DNA of 5,717 nt from an uncultured Anaerococcus sp. (GCA_945916625.1 CAMEGY010000072.1:1-5717); one strand, 5' to 3'. Counted from the stretch's first letter, positions 1 to 5,572 are shown. The notes: a model not told the origin generated them from the sequence alone. Translations and numbers: made by a program.

Positions 1-1
1 T

Positions 2-178
2 ACTAAAGCATCAGTCCTTCCATCCATTTTTTTCAAAAATGGGGATAGGGCTTCAGACACGGTGCATGAGAGTATTTCCGAATACGCCAACCCCATCTCG
101 ATATATCCTCTGGAAGAGCTAACAGGGTATCTTATGAGTACAAGGACCATAAATACAATTATTTATCAAATCTATTAA
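2..178 (+). CDS. Possible 3' end of a gene running in from the left (unidentified)
   Basis: An open frame without a visible start runs in from the window edge and ends at a TAA (176-178), giving about 58 residues. Its end carries FFKNGD, a stretch ending YPLEELTGYL, and a hydrophobic tail. The pattern of a beta strand, an Ala/Glu-rich helix and then a 'PLEEL' turn loosely recalls the C-terminus of ZnuA/TroA-type metal-binding lipoproteins, but this is only a weak impression. Two other frames are also open here: plus frame 3 up to 122, and a minus-strand ATG frame from 150 running off the left edge. The minus frame has no ribosome binding site. The frame assignment is therefore uncertain, and no U-rich terminator follows on the plus strand. 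Confidence 0.3.
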   Translation, partial: TKASVLPSIFFKNGDRASDTVHESISEYANPISIYPLEELTGYLMSTRTINTIIYQIY

Positions 179-201
179 ATAAAAAAGGAGCCGGAGCTCC
201 T
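177..201 (-). terminator. Rho-independent terminator of the 232-693 gene
   Basis: Read on the minus strand, AGGAGC (201-196), a four-base loop (195-192) and GCTCCT (191-186) form a perfect 6-bp GC-rich stem. It is followed by a run of T residues (186-179). It lies about 30 bases past the stop codon of the minus-strand gene ending at 232. On the plus strand the same stem is followed by CTCATT, so it is not a good terminator in that direction. Confidence 0.85.
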
Positions 202-231
202 CTCATTACAAAGTTATTATTATATAAGATC

Positions 232-693
232 TTATATTAATCCTTTTTGACTTTTCTTGATAAATCTCAATTTCTTCTTATCTTTTTCGAGTATATCGAG
301 GATTTTTTCTACATTTCTTAGGCTCTTTGCCACATCAAACTGCCTATATCTCATTTGTGCCCTTAGGCCTATATCGCCGATGACACCATCTACCCTAGAA
401 GGGCTTGTCATTTTGGCAGGCAGTCTTAGATATTTTGCTAAATCTTCGTCATACATTAATAAGTCTGCTTCAAGTCTAAGTAGTTCTTTTTGAACCTTAT
501 TTATATTCGAATTTATCTTATCTGTCCTCTTATTTCTAATAAAATCACCTAAAATATTGCCCCTAAAGATTGTTGACGTGGTGTATTCATATTGCTTGTC
601 CATATTGGCCATAGTCTGTTTGATCATAGCCCTTACTTGTCTTACTCTTCTAATCATTTTGTCAGTTTTAACTATTTGTAAATCTATGTTCAT
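232..693 (-). CDS. Hypothetical basic, helical 153-residue protein
   Basis: I do not recognise this family. The product is a soluble-looking protein with no signal peptide and no membrane segment. It is rich in Lys, Arg, Asp and Leu, with three probable long amphipathic helices (about residues 5-33, 55-90 and 112-147), so a helical bundle or short coiled coil is likely. A less charged middle segment (about 91-111) has Pro, Gly and Ser. The C-terminal 15 residues are strongly basic, which would suit nucleic-acid or membrane-surface contact, but this is only inference. The ATG at 693 is preceded by a good ribosome binding site (AGAAGGGG, 8 bases upstream). The gene is monocistronic: it diverges from the DUF3783-type gene across about 110 bp and ends at its own terminator. 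Confidence 0.75.
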   Translation of the reverse strand: MNIDLQIVKTDKMIRRVRQVRAMIKQTMANMDKQYEYTTSTIFRGNILGDFIRNKRTDKINSNINKVQKELLRLEADLLMYDEDLAKYLRLPAKMTSPSRVDGVIGDIGLRAQMRYRQFDVAKSLRNVEKILDILEKDKKKLRFIKKSQKGLI

Positions 694-745
694 CTTAAAT
701 CCCCTTCTAATATGGTCTTTTATAATATATACCCATTTTTAAAAA

Positions 746-773
746 TTGACCTAAGTTTTATGATTAGTATAAT
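746..773 (+). promoter_or_regulatory. Sigma-A type promoter of the DUF3783-type gene
   Basis: A TTGACC -35 element (746-751) and a perfect TATAAT -10 (768-773) are separated by 16 bp. A start near 780 would give a leader of about 24 bases. The leader carries a GAGG ribosome binding site (795-798) five bases before the ATG at 804. No comparably clear promoter is visible for the divergent minus-strand gene, although an AT-rich TATTAT stretch near 721-730 could be its -10. Confidence 0.7.
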
Positions 774-803
774 TTATATAAAAGAAAGAGAAATGAGGAT
801 TAT

Positions 804-1373
804 ATGGCAGAAATACTATTTTATAATAAAAAATACGCAAAAGACTATGATAAATTTAAGGAAATCTGTGCTAGTCACGATGTTGAAATCATAGAAGTAG
901 ACGAAAATCACGTTGACCATTATGTTGGCTACCTACTAGGTCTTGAAGGATTTTCTGATGAGAAAAAAGACGTGGTTGATGAAGATATTCACATAGATTT
1001 TGACTTTATACTATTTTCTAATTTTGATAATGAAAAAATGTTTAGCGTCATAGATGATCTGAGAAACTCTGGTGCAAATGTCCAACACAAGGCAGGAACA
1101 ACAGAAAACAACATCCACTGGAGCCTAAGAGAGCTTCTAATAGAAAATGACAAAGAAGCAAGAACCATGGGCCTAATCCACAAAATAAACGCCCAACTAG
1201 AAAAAGCATCTGAGCTAAAAGAAAAATATGGAGAAGATGCCAAGACGAAAGAACTAATAGCAGAAATAAAAGGCTTTTTCAAAGACTCATCAATATTTGA
1301 AATAGATGTGGCTAAGGATTATTATTTGAAGCTAATGGATGAGAATTTGAGAGTTGAAAAAGAAAATATGTAG
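804..1373 (+). CDS. DUF3783 domain-containing protein
   Basis: The 189-residue product has no signal peptide or membrane segment and is strongly acidic. Residues about 65-118 match my memory of DUF3783: a hydrophobic strand with FDFILFSNFD, a helix rich in Arg/Asp, then the conserved tail with Trp106 (HWSLRELL) followed by an acidic helix. The N-terminal 30 residues form a second alpha/beta element (MAEILFYN...VEIIEV). The C-terminal part (about 119-189) is charged helix, possibly coiled coil. The family is of unknown function and is found mainly in Clostridia. The start is fixed by a GAGG site 5 bases upstream and by the promoter. The gene stands alone and is closed by a strong terminator. 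The family call is from memory of the pattern, not from a search. Confidence 0.75.
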   Translation: MAEILFYNKKYAKDYDKFKEICASHDVEIIEVDENHVDHYVGYLLGLEGFSDEKKDVVDEDIHIDFDFILFSNFDNEKMFSVIDDLRNSGANVQHKAGTTENNIHWSLRELLIENDKEARTMGLIHKINAQLEKASELKEKYGEDAKTKELIAEIKGFFKDSSIFEIDVAKDYYLKLMDENLRVEKENM

Positions 1374-1398
1374 TTTATCCTTGATAAATTAAAATTGT

Positions 1399-1421
1399 CC
1401 CCATCCGAGATGGGGTTTTTT
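1399..1421 (+). terminator. Rho-independent terminator of the DUF3783-type gene
   Basis: CCCCATC (1399-1405), the triloop CGA and GATGGGG (1409-1415) make a perfect 7-bp GC-rich stem followed by six T residues (1416-1421). It lies 25 bases after the stop codon at 1371-1373. The AT-rich 100 bases that follow show no gene or further clear signal. Confidence 0.92.
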
Positions 1422-1519
1422 ATATCCAAGATATATTAATTTTCTTATAATTATTCTTAAATTATTTAAATCAATAGTATTACAGTAATTTAAAATACAA
1501 ATTAATTGAAAAAAATCTA

Positions 1520-1546
1520 TAAAAAAAAGGCTATTTTCATAACCTT
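1520..1546 (-). terminator. Terminator of the metal-efflux operon, overlapping the ATPase stop codon
   Basis: On the minus strand, AAGGTTAT (1546-1539), the tetraloop GAAA (1538-1535) and ATAGCCTT (1534-1527) form an 8-bp stem with one G-T wobble, followed by a long T run (to 1521). The last codons and the TGA stop (1539-1537) of the ATPase gene lie inside this hairpin. On the plus strand the stem is followed by seven T residues, so it may also stop read-through from the left. Confidence 0.8.
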
Positions 1547-3387
1547 TTTTTAAGAATCCTCATCGCCCACAATATAGCAATTATAGATACTCCCACGTCT
1601 CCAAATATGGCTAGCCACATTGATGCGTGGCCGAAGAATCCCATTGCTAGGATTATGACTTTGACTGCCATTATAAATGTGATATTTTGGACTACTGTGG
1701 AGTTTGTTAGTTTTGTGATGTGCATTAGTTTTTTTAGCTGGCTAAATTCTCCGTTTGCTATTAGGATGTCGGAGGATTCTATGGCGAGATCTGATGCGGA
1801 CTCGCCCATGGATATGCCAACTGTTGCGTTTTTGAGGACTGGGGCGTCATTGATACCGTCTCCTACAAATACTACCTTGTGGCCATCTTTTTTGAATTTA
1901 TCCATTACATCTAGCTTATCTTTTGGCATTAGGCCTGCATAGTAATCAGTAAGGCCTAACTCTTCTGATGTGTGTTTGACCGCTTGCTTGCTATCTCCTG
2001 ATACAACGGCTATTTTTTTGAAATATTTTTTGAGATAGGAGATTGTATCTTTGCTTTCTTTTTTGAGTTCATCTTCTATATGGATTTTGGCAACAACCTT
2101 GCCGTCTATGCCAAGGTAGACTGCCCTAGCTGTGTCTTCTTCTATTTCTAGGAATTTAGCTGATCCTATTTTGATTTCTTCTCCGAGTTTTGTTTTGGCA
2201 ATTACTCCAAGGCCGCTTTTGTTGTCTACACTTTCAAATAAGTCTGGGTTTTCTTTCCTGTCTAAGGAATTTACTATGCCACTGGCTATTGGGTGGGTGG
2301 ACATCTTTTCGATGTTATAGATATAGTCTAGGGCCCTTTCCTTATCGTAATCTGTTAGGAATTCTACTTTGTTTACTTTGAATTCTCCAGTGGTGAGTGT
2401 CCCTGTTTTGTCTGATAAGAGGATGTCTGCTGCTTGTAGTTCCTCAAAAAATTGGCTACCCTTTATTAGGATGCCTTCTTTGCTGGCTAGGCCAAGTCCT
2501 GACATAAATGATAGTGGTACTGATAGGACTAGGGCACATGGGCAAGACAATACTAGGAAGGTAGCTGCTCTTAGTAGGTAGTCTGACCATTGTCCACCGA
2601 AAAATAGGGGTGGTACTAGAGCAAGTAGTGCTGCAAAGCCAACTACTATTGGTGTATATATTCTAGCAAATTTTGTAATCAGTCTTTCGCTGTCAGATTT
2701 TGACATGTGGGAATCTTCGATTAGCTCGATTATTTTAGCTGCAACAGAATCGTCAAATTCTTTTGTAGCTTGGTACTTTATAATGCCCTGGCTAACTATA
2801 GATGAGGATATGATTTCATCCCCTACACCCAGTTCTACCGGCATGGATTCCCCTGTGACTGAAGATGTGTCGGCCAGGCATACTCCTTCGGTGATTACTC
2901 CGTCTACACCGACTTTTTCACCATCACGAACCATTAGGATATCTCCCACTTCTACATCATCTAGGTCGATTTCCTCGATTGTCCCATCGTCCATTAGCTT
3001 GTTTGCTAAATCTGGAACTAGGTCCAAAAGACTTTTGATATTTTCCTTGGATCTGTGGGTGGCTATATCTTCAAAAAGTTCCCCAAAACCATAAAACACC
3101 ATTACAGAAATAGCTTCTAGATAATCACCGATTAAAAATGCTGTAACTGTAGCAATTGTCATCAGAAAGTTCTCGTCTAGGGCCTGGCCACGTTTGAGGT
3201 TTGCAATGGCTTCCTTGATTACATCAAACGATGCAGCCAAGTATAGGATTAAAAACCAAATTGTAAGGATGATACGGTTCATCCCCATTATGCGGGATGC
3301 AAAATATGAAAGAGCAAAGCTTAGGATAGCTATCAAGACAAGCTTATATAAAGTCTGCTTGTGCTCATCTGTCATTGACTTAAACAT
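1537..3387 (-). CDS. Heavy-metal translocating P1B-type ATPase (ZntA/CadA-like Zn2+/Cd2+ efflux pump, no N-terminal HMA domain)
   Basis: This is a 616-residue inner-membrane pump predicted to export Zn2+, Cd2+ or Pb2+ at the cost of ATP. All family motifs are intact. They are the actuator TGES (178-181), the transmembrane metal site CPC (282-284), the phosphorylated Asp326 in DKTGTLT, His365-Pro366 of the nucleotide domain with SGLGV (391-395), and GDGINDAP (509-516). Lys576 in helix 7 and Asp597 in GDVG in helix 8 match the residues that mark the P1B-2 (ZntA-type) zinc/cadmium group rather than the copper pumps. Eight membrane helices are expected: four before residue 110, two around 243-295 and two around 566-608. 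The protein begins almost directly with helix 1. The HMA domain usual at the N-terminus of CadA is missing and is encoded by the gene just upstream, whose TAA overlaps this ATG by one base (TAATG). No strong ribosome binding site is seen, so translation is probably coupled. Confidence 0.95.
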   Translation of the reverse strand: MFKSMTDEHKQTLYKLVLIAILSFALSYFASRIMGMNRIILTIWFLILYLAASFDVIKEAIANLKRGQALDENFLMTIATVTAFLIGDYLEAISVMVFYGFGELFEDIATHRSKENIKSLLDLVPDLANKLMDDGTIEEIDLDDVEVGDILMVRDGEKVGVDGVITEGVCLADTSSVTGESMPVELGVGDEIISSSIVSQGIIKYQATKEFDDSVAAKIIELIEDSHMSKSDSERLITKFARIYTPIVVGFAALLALVPPLFFGGQWSDYLLRAATFLVLSCPCALVLSVPLSFMSGLGLASKEGILIKGSQFFEELQAADILLSDKTGTLTTGEFKVNKVEFLTDYDKERALDYIYNIEKMSTHPIASGIVNSLDRKENPDLFESVDNKSGLGVIAKTKLGEEIKIGSAKFLEIEEDTARAVYLGIDGKVVAKIHIEDELKKESKDTISYLKKYFKKIAVVSGDSKQAVKHTSEELGLTDYYAGLMPKDKLDVMDKFKKDGHKVVFVGDGINDAPVLKNATVGISMGESASDLAIESSDILIANGEFSQLKKLMHITKLTNSTVVQNITFIMAVKVIILAMGFFGHASMWLAIFGDVGVSIIAILWAMRILKKRL

Positions 3388-3611
3388 TATTTTACCACGA
3401 TTCTAGAACCTGGCTCGATCTTATCGGCAATCTTATTTGCATCTTCGATTAAATTATCAAGATCAATATCATCAGCAAGTTCAAATTTTACCTTTTCAGA
3501 AAGATATGAGACTTTCACGTCTTCTACCCCATCCATCTTTGAGATGGCTTCTTCTATTTTGTTTGCACAATTAGCGCACTTCAATCCTTCAAATTTAAAT
3601 TTCTTTTTCAT
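3387..3611 (-). CDS. Stand-alone heavy-metal-associated (HMA) domain protein
   Basis: This 74-residue cytosolic protein is one complete HMA (ferredoxin-like beta-alpha-beta-beta-alpha-beta) domain. Its metal-binding loop GLKCANC has Cys12 and Cys15. The following NKIEEAI helix strongly resembles the N-terminal HMA domains of CadA-type zinc/cadmium ATPases rather than the MxCxxC of copper chaperones such as CopZ. A ribosome binding site (AGAGGA, 3624-3619) sits 7 bases before the ATG. The gene lies 16 bases after the repressor gene and overlaps the ATPase gene by one base. It probably acts as a detached metal-binding domain, or a metal carrier, for the ATPase, which lacks its own. That role is inferred from family and position. 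Confidence 0.9.
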   Translation of the reverse strand: MKKKFKFEGLKCANCANKIEEAISKMDGVEDVKVSYLSEKVKFELADDIDLDNLIEDANKIADKIEPGSRIVVK

Positions 3612-3627
3612 ATATATTTCCTCTCTT

Positions 3628-3930
3628 TTATTCTGTAATATGTTCTAGACCAATTTCTATTATTAATTTGACGTGGTCATCAAGAAGGGAATACTTTATA
3701 GATTTGCCTTCTCTTTCGCTTTTGACAAGCTTGTTTTCCTTGAGATTCCTAAGCTGGTGGCTTATTGCTGACTGGCTCATATCAAGGGCTTCCGCAATGT
3801 CGCCTACGCTAACTGGCCCTTCAAAGAGCTTATACATAATTCGCATCCTTGTAGAGTCAGAGAATATCTTGAACAAGTCGGCCAGGTCACTTAGGGTGTT
3901 ATCTGATATACTTTTTAAATCTACCTTCAT
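3628..3930 (-). CDS. ArsR/SmtB family metal-sensing repressor, alpha5 (zinc-type) sensor
   Basis: This is a 100-residue winged-helix repressor expected to bind as a dimer to the operators in front of its own gene and to release DNA when metal binds. The DNA-binding helix-turn-helix is at about residues 42-64 (DIAEALDMSQSAISHQL), preceded by the typical FKIFSDSTRMRIM helix and followed by the wing (about 66-82). The cysteine motif of CadC/ArsR (CVC in helix alpha3) is replaced by VSV, and the protein has no cysteine. Instead the last helix carries Asp84-x-His86 and His97-xx-Glu100. This is the spacing of the alpha5 Zn/Co site of SmtB and CzrA. It is therefore likely a zinc (or cobalt) sensor. 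It is the first gene of the operon and uses an AAAGGA ribosome binding site (3941-3936) five bases before the ATG. Confidence 0.93.
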   Translation of the reverse strand: MKVDLKSISDNTLSDLADLFKIFSDSTRMRIMYKLFEGPVSVGDIAEALDMSQSAISHQLRNLKENKLVKSEREGKSIKYSLLDDHVKLIIEIGLEHITE

Positions 3931-3957
3931 AGGTTTCCTTTCATCTTTAACTCAACA

Positions 3958-3979
3958 CATATGATTGACCTTTCATATG
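3958..3979. promoter_or_regulatory. ArsR-type operator 1 (perfect inverted repeat)
   Basis: CATATGA (3958-3964) and TCATATG (3973-3979) form a perfect 7-bp inverted repeat around an 8-base centre. This is the ATATGA-N8-TCATAT layout of SmtB/CzrA-type 12-2-12 operators. It covers the predicted transcription start (about 3976) and early leader of the repressor operon, where bound repressor would block RNA polymerase. Confidence 0.7.
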
Positions 3980-3995
3980 AATATTATAACATATG
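3974..3995. promoter_or_regulatory. ArsR-type operator 2, overlapping operator 1 and the -10 box
   Basis: CATATGA (3974-3980), eight bases, then ACATATG (3989-3995) repeat the operator pattern with one imperfect position. The site is shifted 16 bp from operator 1 and shares its middle CATATG. It fully contains the -10 box. The two sites together suggest that two repressor dimers bind side by side. Confidence 0.6.
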
Positions 3996-4010
3996 AGTTA
4001 AAATTGTCAA
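3983..4010 (-). promoter_or_regulatory. Consensus promoter of the metal-resistance operon
   Basis: On the minus strand a perfect TTGACA -35 (4010-4005) and a perfect TATAAT -10 (3988-3983) are 16 bp apart. The predicted start is near 3976, leaving a leader of about 45 bases before the ATG at 3930. Such a strong promoter fits a tightly repressed metal-inducible operon. Operators 1 and 2 lie on the -10 box and start site. Confidence 0.82.
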
Positions 4011-4086
4011 TAATTTTAGGGACATTTTATGAAATTTTTCTACTTATTAGTACGGCGCCAATAAAAATATAAAACAAGGAGTAGAA

Positions 4087-4305
4087 ATGAAAATTAAGAT
4101 CAAATACGAAATACAAGATTCAGATGGAGCTAGTAAGAAAACATATAGCAAAACTTTTTCTCAGGTAAACGAAAATAGCCAAAAAGAGAATTTTGAAATG
4201 TTTGCAAATGCTTATCTAAGTCTAGTAGAAGGCAATAATCAAGCAATTAAATATGTAGTTACAAAGACAAATGAAGAAGAAATTGCTTCAGGCAATCTTC
4301 TATAA
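4087..4305 (+). CDS. DUF1659-like small protein
   Basis: The 72-residue product has no membrane segment or signal. It has an N-terminal strand-rich part (KIKIKYEIQDSDG, then KTYSKTFSQVN), a helix (about 33-48, NFEMFANAYLSLV) and a C-terminal strand (about 54-60). This layout, the small size and the partner gene fit DUF1659, a family of unknown function common in Bacilli and Clostridia next to DUF2922 genes. AAGGAG (4076-4081) lies five bases before the ATG. A weak promoter candidate (TTGTCA at 4004-4009 and TATGAA at 4028-4033, 18 bp apart) would overlap the -35 box of the divergent metal operon. The second gene follows after 14 bases, so the two are almost surely co-transcribed. The family assignment is from pattern, not from a search. 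Confidence 0.75.
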   Translation: MKIKIKYEIQDSDGASKKTYSKTFSQVNENSQKENFEMFANAYLSLVEGNNQAIKYVVTKTNEEEIASGNLL

Positions 4306-4319
4306 GAAAGGATTAATAG

Positions 4320-4556
4320 ATGGAAAAAATAACTAATAAAAAACTAAAACTATATTTCAAGGATGCTGAAAATACTCAAAGAACTATCTCAGTAGACTAT
4401 CCTCAAGCAAGCTATCAAGATGAGGATGTAAACAAAGCTATGGATGATGTCCTAAAGTCAGGAGTACTTGAAACAAAGAAAGGCCCTCTGACTACAAAAG
4501 CCAACGCTGAAATGGAAACTATAGAGAAAGCTCCATATACAATTACACAAGCATAA
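4320..4556 (+). CDS. DUF2922-like small protein
   Basis: The 78-residue product has the DUF2922 layout. A first strand (KLKLYFKDAENTQRTISVDYPQAS, about 8-31) gives a 'strand, D/N turn, TISV, YP' pattern. A helix with DEDVNKAMDDVLKSGVL (about 34-50) follows, then a short G-x-L-T turn and a final Ala-rich strand (about 61-76). The function of the family is unknown. A ribosome binding site (AAAGGA, 4307-4312) lies 7 bases before the ATG. It is the second gene of a bicistron with the DUF1659-like gene, and both are followed by one shared terminator. There is no signal peptide, so it should be cytosolic. A 12-base tandem duplication covers its last codon and stop. Confidence 0.78.
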   Translation: MEKITNKKLKLYFKDAENTQRTISVDYPQASYQDEDVNKAMDDVLKSGVLETKKGPLTTKANAEMETIEKAPYTITQA

Positions 4557-4572
4557 GAAAAAGCATAAGAAA
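4549..4572 (+). repeat. 12-bp perfect tandem repeat over the DUF2922 stop codon
   Basis: AAGCATAAGAAA occurs twice without a gap (4549-4560 and 4561-4572). The first copy carries the last codon and TAA of the DUF2922-like gene. The second copy places another in-frame TAA 12 bases later. It is a small recent-looking duplication with no clear function beyond a tandem stop. Confidence 0.85.
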
Positions 4573-4574
4573 GA

Positions 4575-4600
4575 CCCCGAGAAAATTCTCGGGGTTTTTT
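4575..4600 (+). terminator. Terminator of the DUF1659/DUF2922 pair, possibly bidirectional
   Basis: CCCCGAGA (4575-4582), a four-base loop and TCTCGGGG (4587-4594) form a perfect 8-bp stem followed by six T residues (4595-4600). The convergent nitroreductase gene stops at 4616. Read on the minus strand the stem is followed by TCTTTCTT, so it may serve both genes, though more weakly for the nitroreductase. Confidence 0.92.
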
Positions 4601-4615
4601 AGTTTTTTACCTTTA

Positions 4616-5128
4616 TTACATATATTTTACAAATTCATCAAGAGCTTTACGTTTTGAATGATTGGCAAGAGGACCTGCTCCCTCCGCAGGATAGCCAAGG
4701 TCAATTAGGCAAACTACATCTTCATTTTCTGAAAGACCAAAAATTTCTCTTGCACGGTCAGGATCAAAATTATTAATCCAACAAGAATCTACACCAACAG
4801 ATTTAGCTGCAAGAATAATATGTGTAGCAACAATAGCGGCATCTTCAAAACCAGAATCATATTTACCACCAGGATAAGTATAAACATTTGACCTATCATA
4901 AGAAATAATAAGAACAGTACTAGCCCCATAGCGGCAAGGTGTTAACTCATCGACTTTGGCAAGAGCTTCTTCAGACTCTGCTACATAGATGAAGTTGTTT
5001 TGAAGGTTTTTGGCAGTAGGTGCAAGATTGGCAGCCTTTAAAATCACATCAAGTTTATCCTTATCAACCTTCCTACCATCATAGTTCTTTAACGAATAAC
5101 GCTCTTCAGCAAGTTTAATAAAATCCAT
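4616..5128 (-). CDS. Nitroreductase family protein (FMN-dependent oxidoreductase)
   Basis: The 170-residue cytosolic protein belongs to the FMN-binding nitroreductase superfamily, whose members reduce nitro compounds, quinones or flavins with NAD(P)H. The true substrate cannot be told. Visible features are the N-terminal FMN-contact segment with Arg10-Tyr11-Ser12 (ERYSLKNYD), the second FMN loop APTAKNLQ (36-43; the usual form is APSAxNxQ), the long core helix after DSGFEDAA (about 91-108), and the C-terminal LGYPAEG (134-140) before a basic tail. At 170 residues it is a short member of the family. An upstream in-frame ATG at 5182 would add 18 residues. I prefer 5128 because AAGGAG (5139-5134) is five bases before it and the N-terminus then matches the family. 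The extra residues would also cover a TATAAT box. It is monocistronic and convergent with the DUF2922-like gene. Confidence 0.9.
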   Translation of the reverse strand: MDFIKLAEERYSLKNYDGRKVDKDKLDVILKAANLAPTAKNLQNNFIYVAESEEALAKVDELTPCRYGASTVLIISYDRSNVYTYPGGKYDSGFEDAAIVATHIILAAKSVGVDSCWINNFDPDRAREIFGLSENEDVVCLIDLGYPAEGAGPLANHSKRKALDEFVKYM

Positions 5129-5133
5129 AAAAT

Positions 5134-5139
5134 CTCCTT
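5134..5139 (-). promoter_or_regulatory. Ribosome binding site that fixes the nitroreductase start
   Basis: AAGGAG on the minus strand lies five bases before the ATG at 5128. The alternative upstream ATG (5182) has no comparable site; the sequence before it is AT-rich. This decides the start in favour of the shorter protein. Confidence 0.8.
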
Positions 5140-5159
5140 TTCTAATATGTACTTCATAC

Positions 5160-5165
5160 ATTATA
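5160..5165 (-). promoter_or_regulatory. Probable -10 box of the nitroreductase gene
   Basis: A perfect TATAAT on the minus strand lies 31 bases before the chosen ATG, giving a leader of about 25 bases that carries the ribosome binding site. No good -35 is found at 16-18 bp upstream (the hexamers there are TATCTT-like), so the promoter would be weak or activator-dependent. Confidence 0.4.
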
Positions 5166-5443
5166 CTATTACCCCAAAACATAAGATAATAAATTAATTA
5201 TAATAAACTAAAAGTGTCTTAGTATTATAATAAAATGCTAGCCCAAAAAACTGCTATAAACTTCTCTAAGCGGTCGCAAGAATAAAAAATTACTTAAAAT
5301 TTGAAATACTTGGTGGAAAATCTTATGCATAGTTACAGGCATATCCTAGCAAGCGATAGCGACCTACGAAAATAAATTCCATAGTGTCCGACAGCGTGCT
5401 GATGCCAGGGAATCGATACCTGTGACCTAGTCCCACGCTTGGG

Positions 5444-5466
5444 TGAAGTGTACAAAGTACGCTTCA
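5444..5466 (+). other. Strong 10-bp hairpin in the stem-loop region
   Basis: TGAAGTGTAC (5444-5453), a loop AAA (5454-5456) and GTACGCTTCA (5457-5466) pair over ten positions with one G-T wobble. Four T residues follow, so it could act as a weak terminator, but those T residues pair better with CGAAAA downstream in the next hairpin. It is directly preceded by a CCCA/TGGG stem. Confidence 0.6.
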
Positions 5467-5496
5467 TTTTCGAGATGAACGTAATGAATCCGAAAA
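5467..5496 (+). other. Hairpin with tandem GA/GA internal loop
   Basis: TTTTCG (5467-5472) pairs with CGAAAA (5491-5496). Base A5473 is bulged, GAT (5474-5476) pairs with ATC (5488-5490), and GA (5477-5478) faces GA (5486-5487) below a 7-base loop. The order outer stem, single bulge, short stem, GA/GA, loop is that of the repeated hairpins at 5573-5717, although the sequence is different. Confidence 0.5.
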
Positions 5497-5511
5497 ACTG
5501 TTATAATCTTG

Positions 5512-5554
5512 CTCATAACCGGTGTATGTACAAAAAAACACCCCAAAGTATGAG
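5512..5554 (+). other. Nested hairpin
   Basis: CTCATA (5512-5517) pairs with TATGAG (5549-5554), enclosing an inner GGTGT (5521-5525) / ACACC (5538-5542) stem with an A-rich loop. It lies between the GA-loop hairpin and the first full repeat unit. Confidence 0.45.
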
Positions 5555-5572
5555 ATGCTGGTGGAGCTTTAT

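Noticed and set aside
1..150. Minus-strand open frame from an ATG at 150 running off the left edge
   Set aside because: There is no ribosome binding site before the ATG, and the terminator of the 232-693 gene sits just upstream, leaving little room for a promoter. The competing open frames make it undecidable here.
1607..3094. Several plus-strand open frames inside the ATPase gene
   Set aside because: They are antisense shadows of a gene with complete P-type ATPase motifs, with no ribosome binding sites or family resemblance.
3668..3964. Plus-strand open frame opposite the ArsR gene
   Set aside because: It is antisense to a well-supported repressor gene and ends inside the operator region, with no start signals.
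5129..5182. N-terminal extension of the nitroreductase to an ATG at 5182
   Set aside because: It has no ribosome binding site, it overlaps a TATAAT box, and the family N-terminus (DFIKLAEERYS) begins right at the ATG at 5128, which has AAGGAG.
5400..5466. Possible tRNA, because of consecutive short stems and a GAATCGATAC loop
   Set aside because: The stems do not form a cloverleaf: there is no 7-bp acceptor stem, no GTTCGAA-type T-loop in register and no anticodon arm of the right size.
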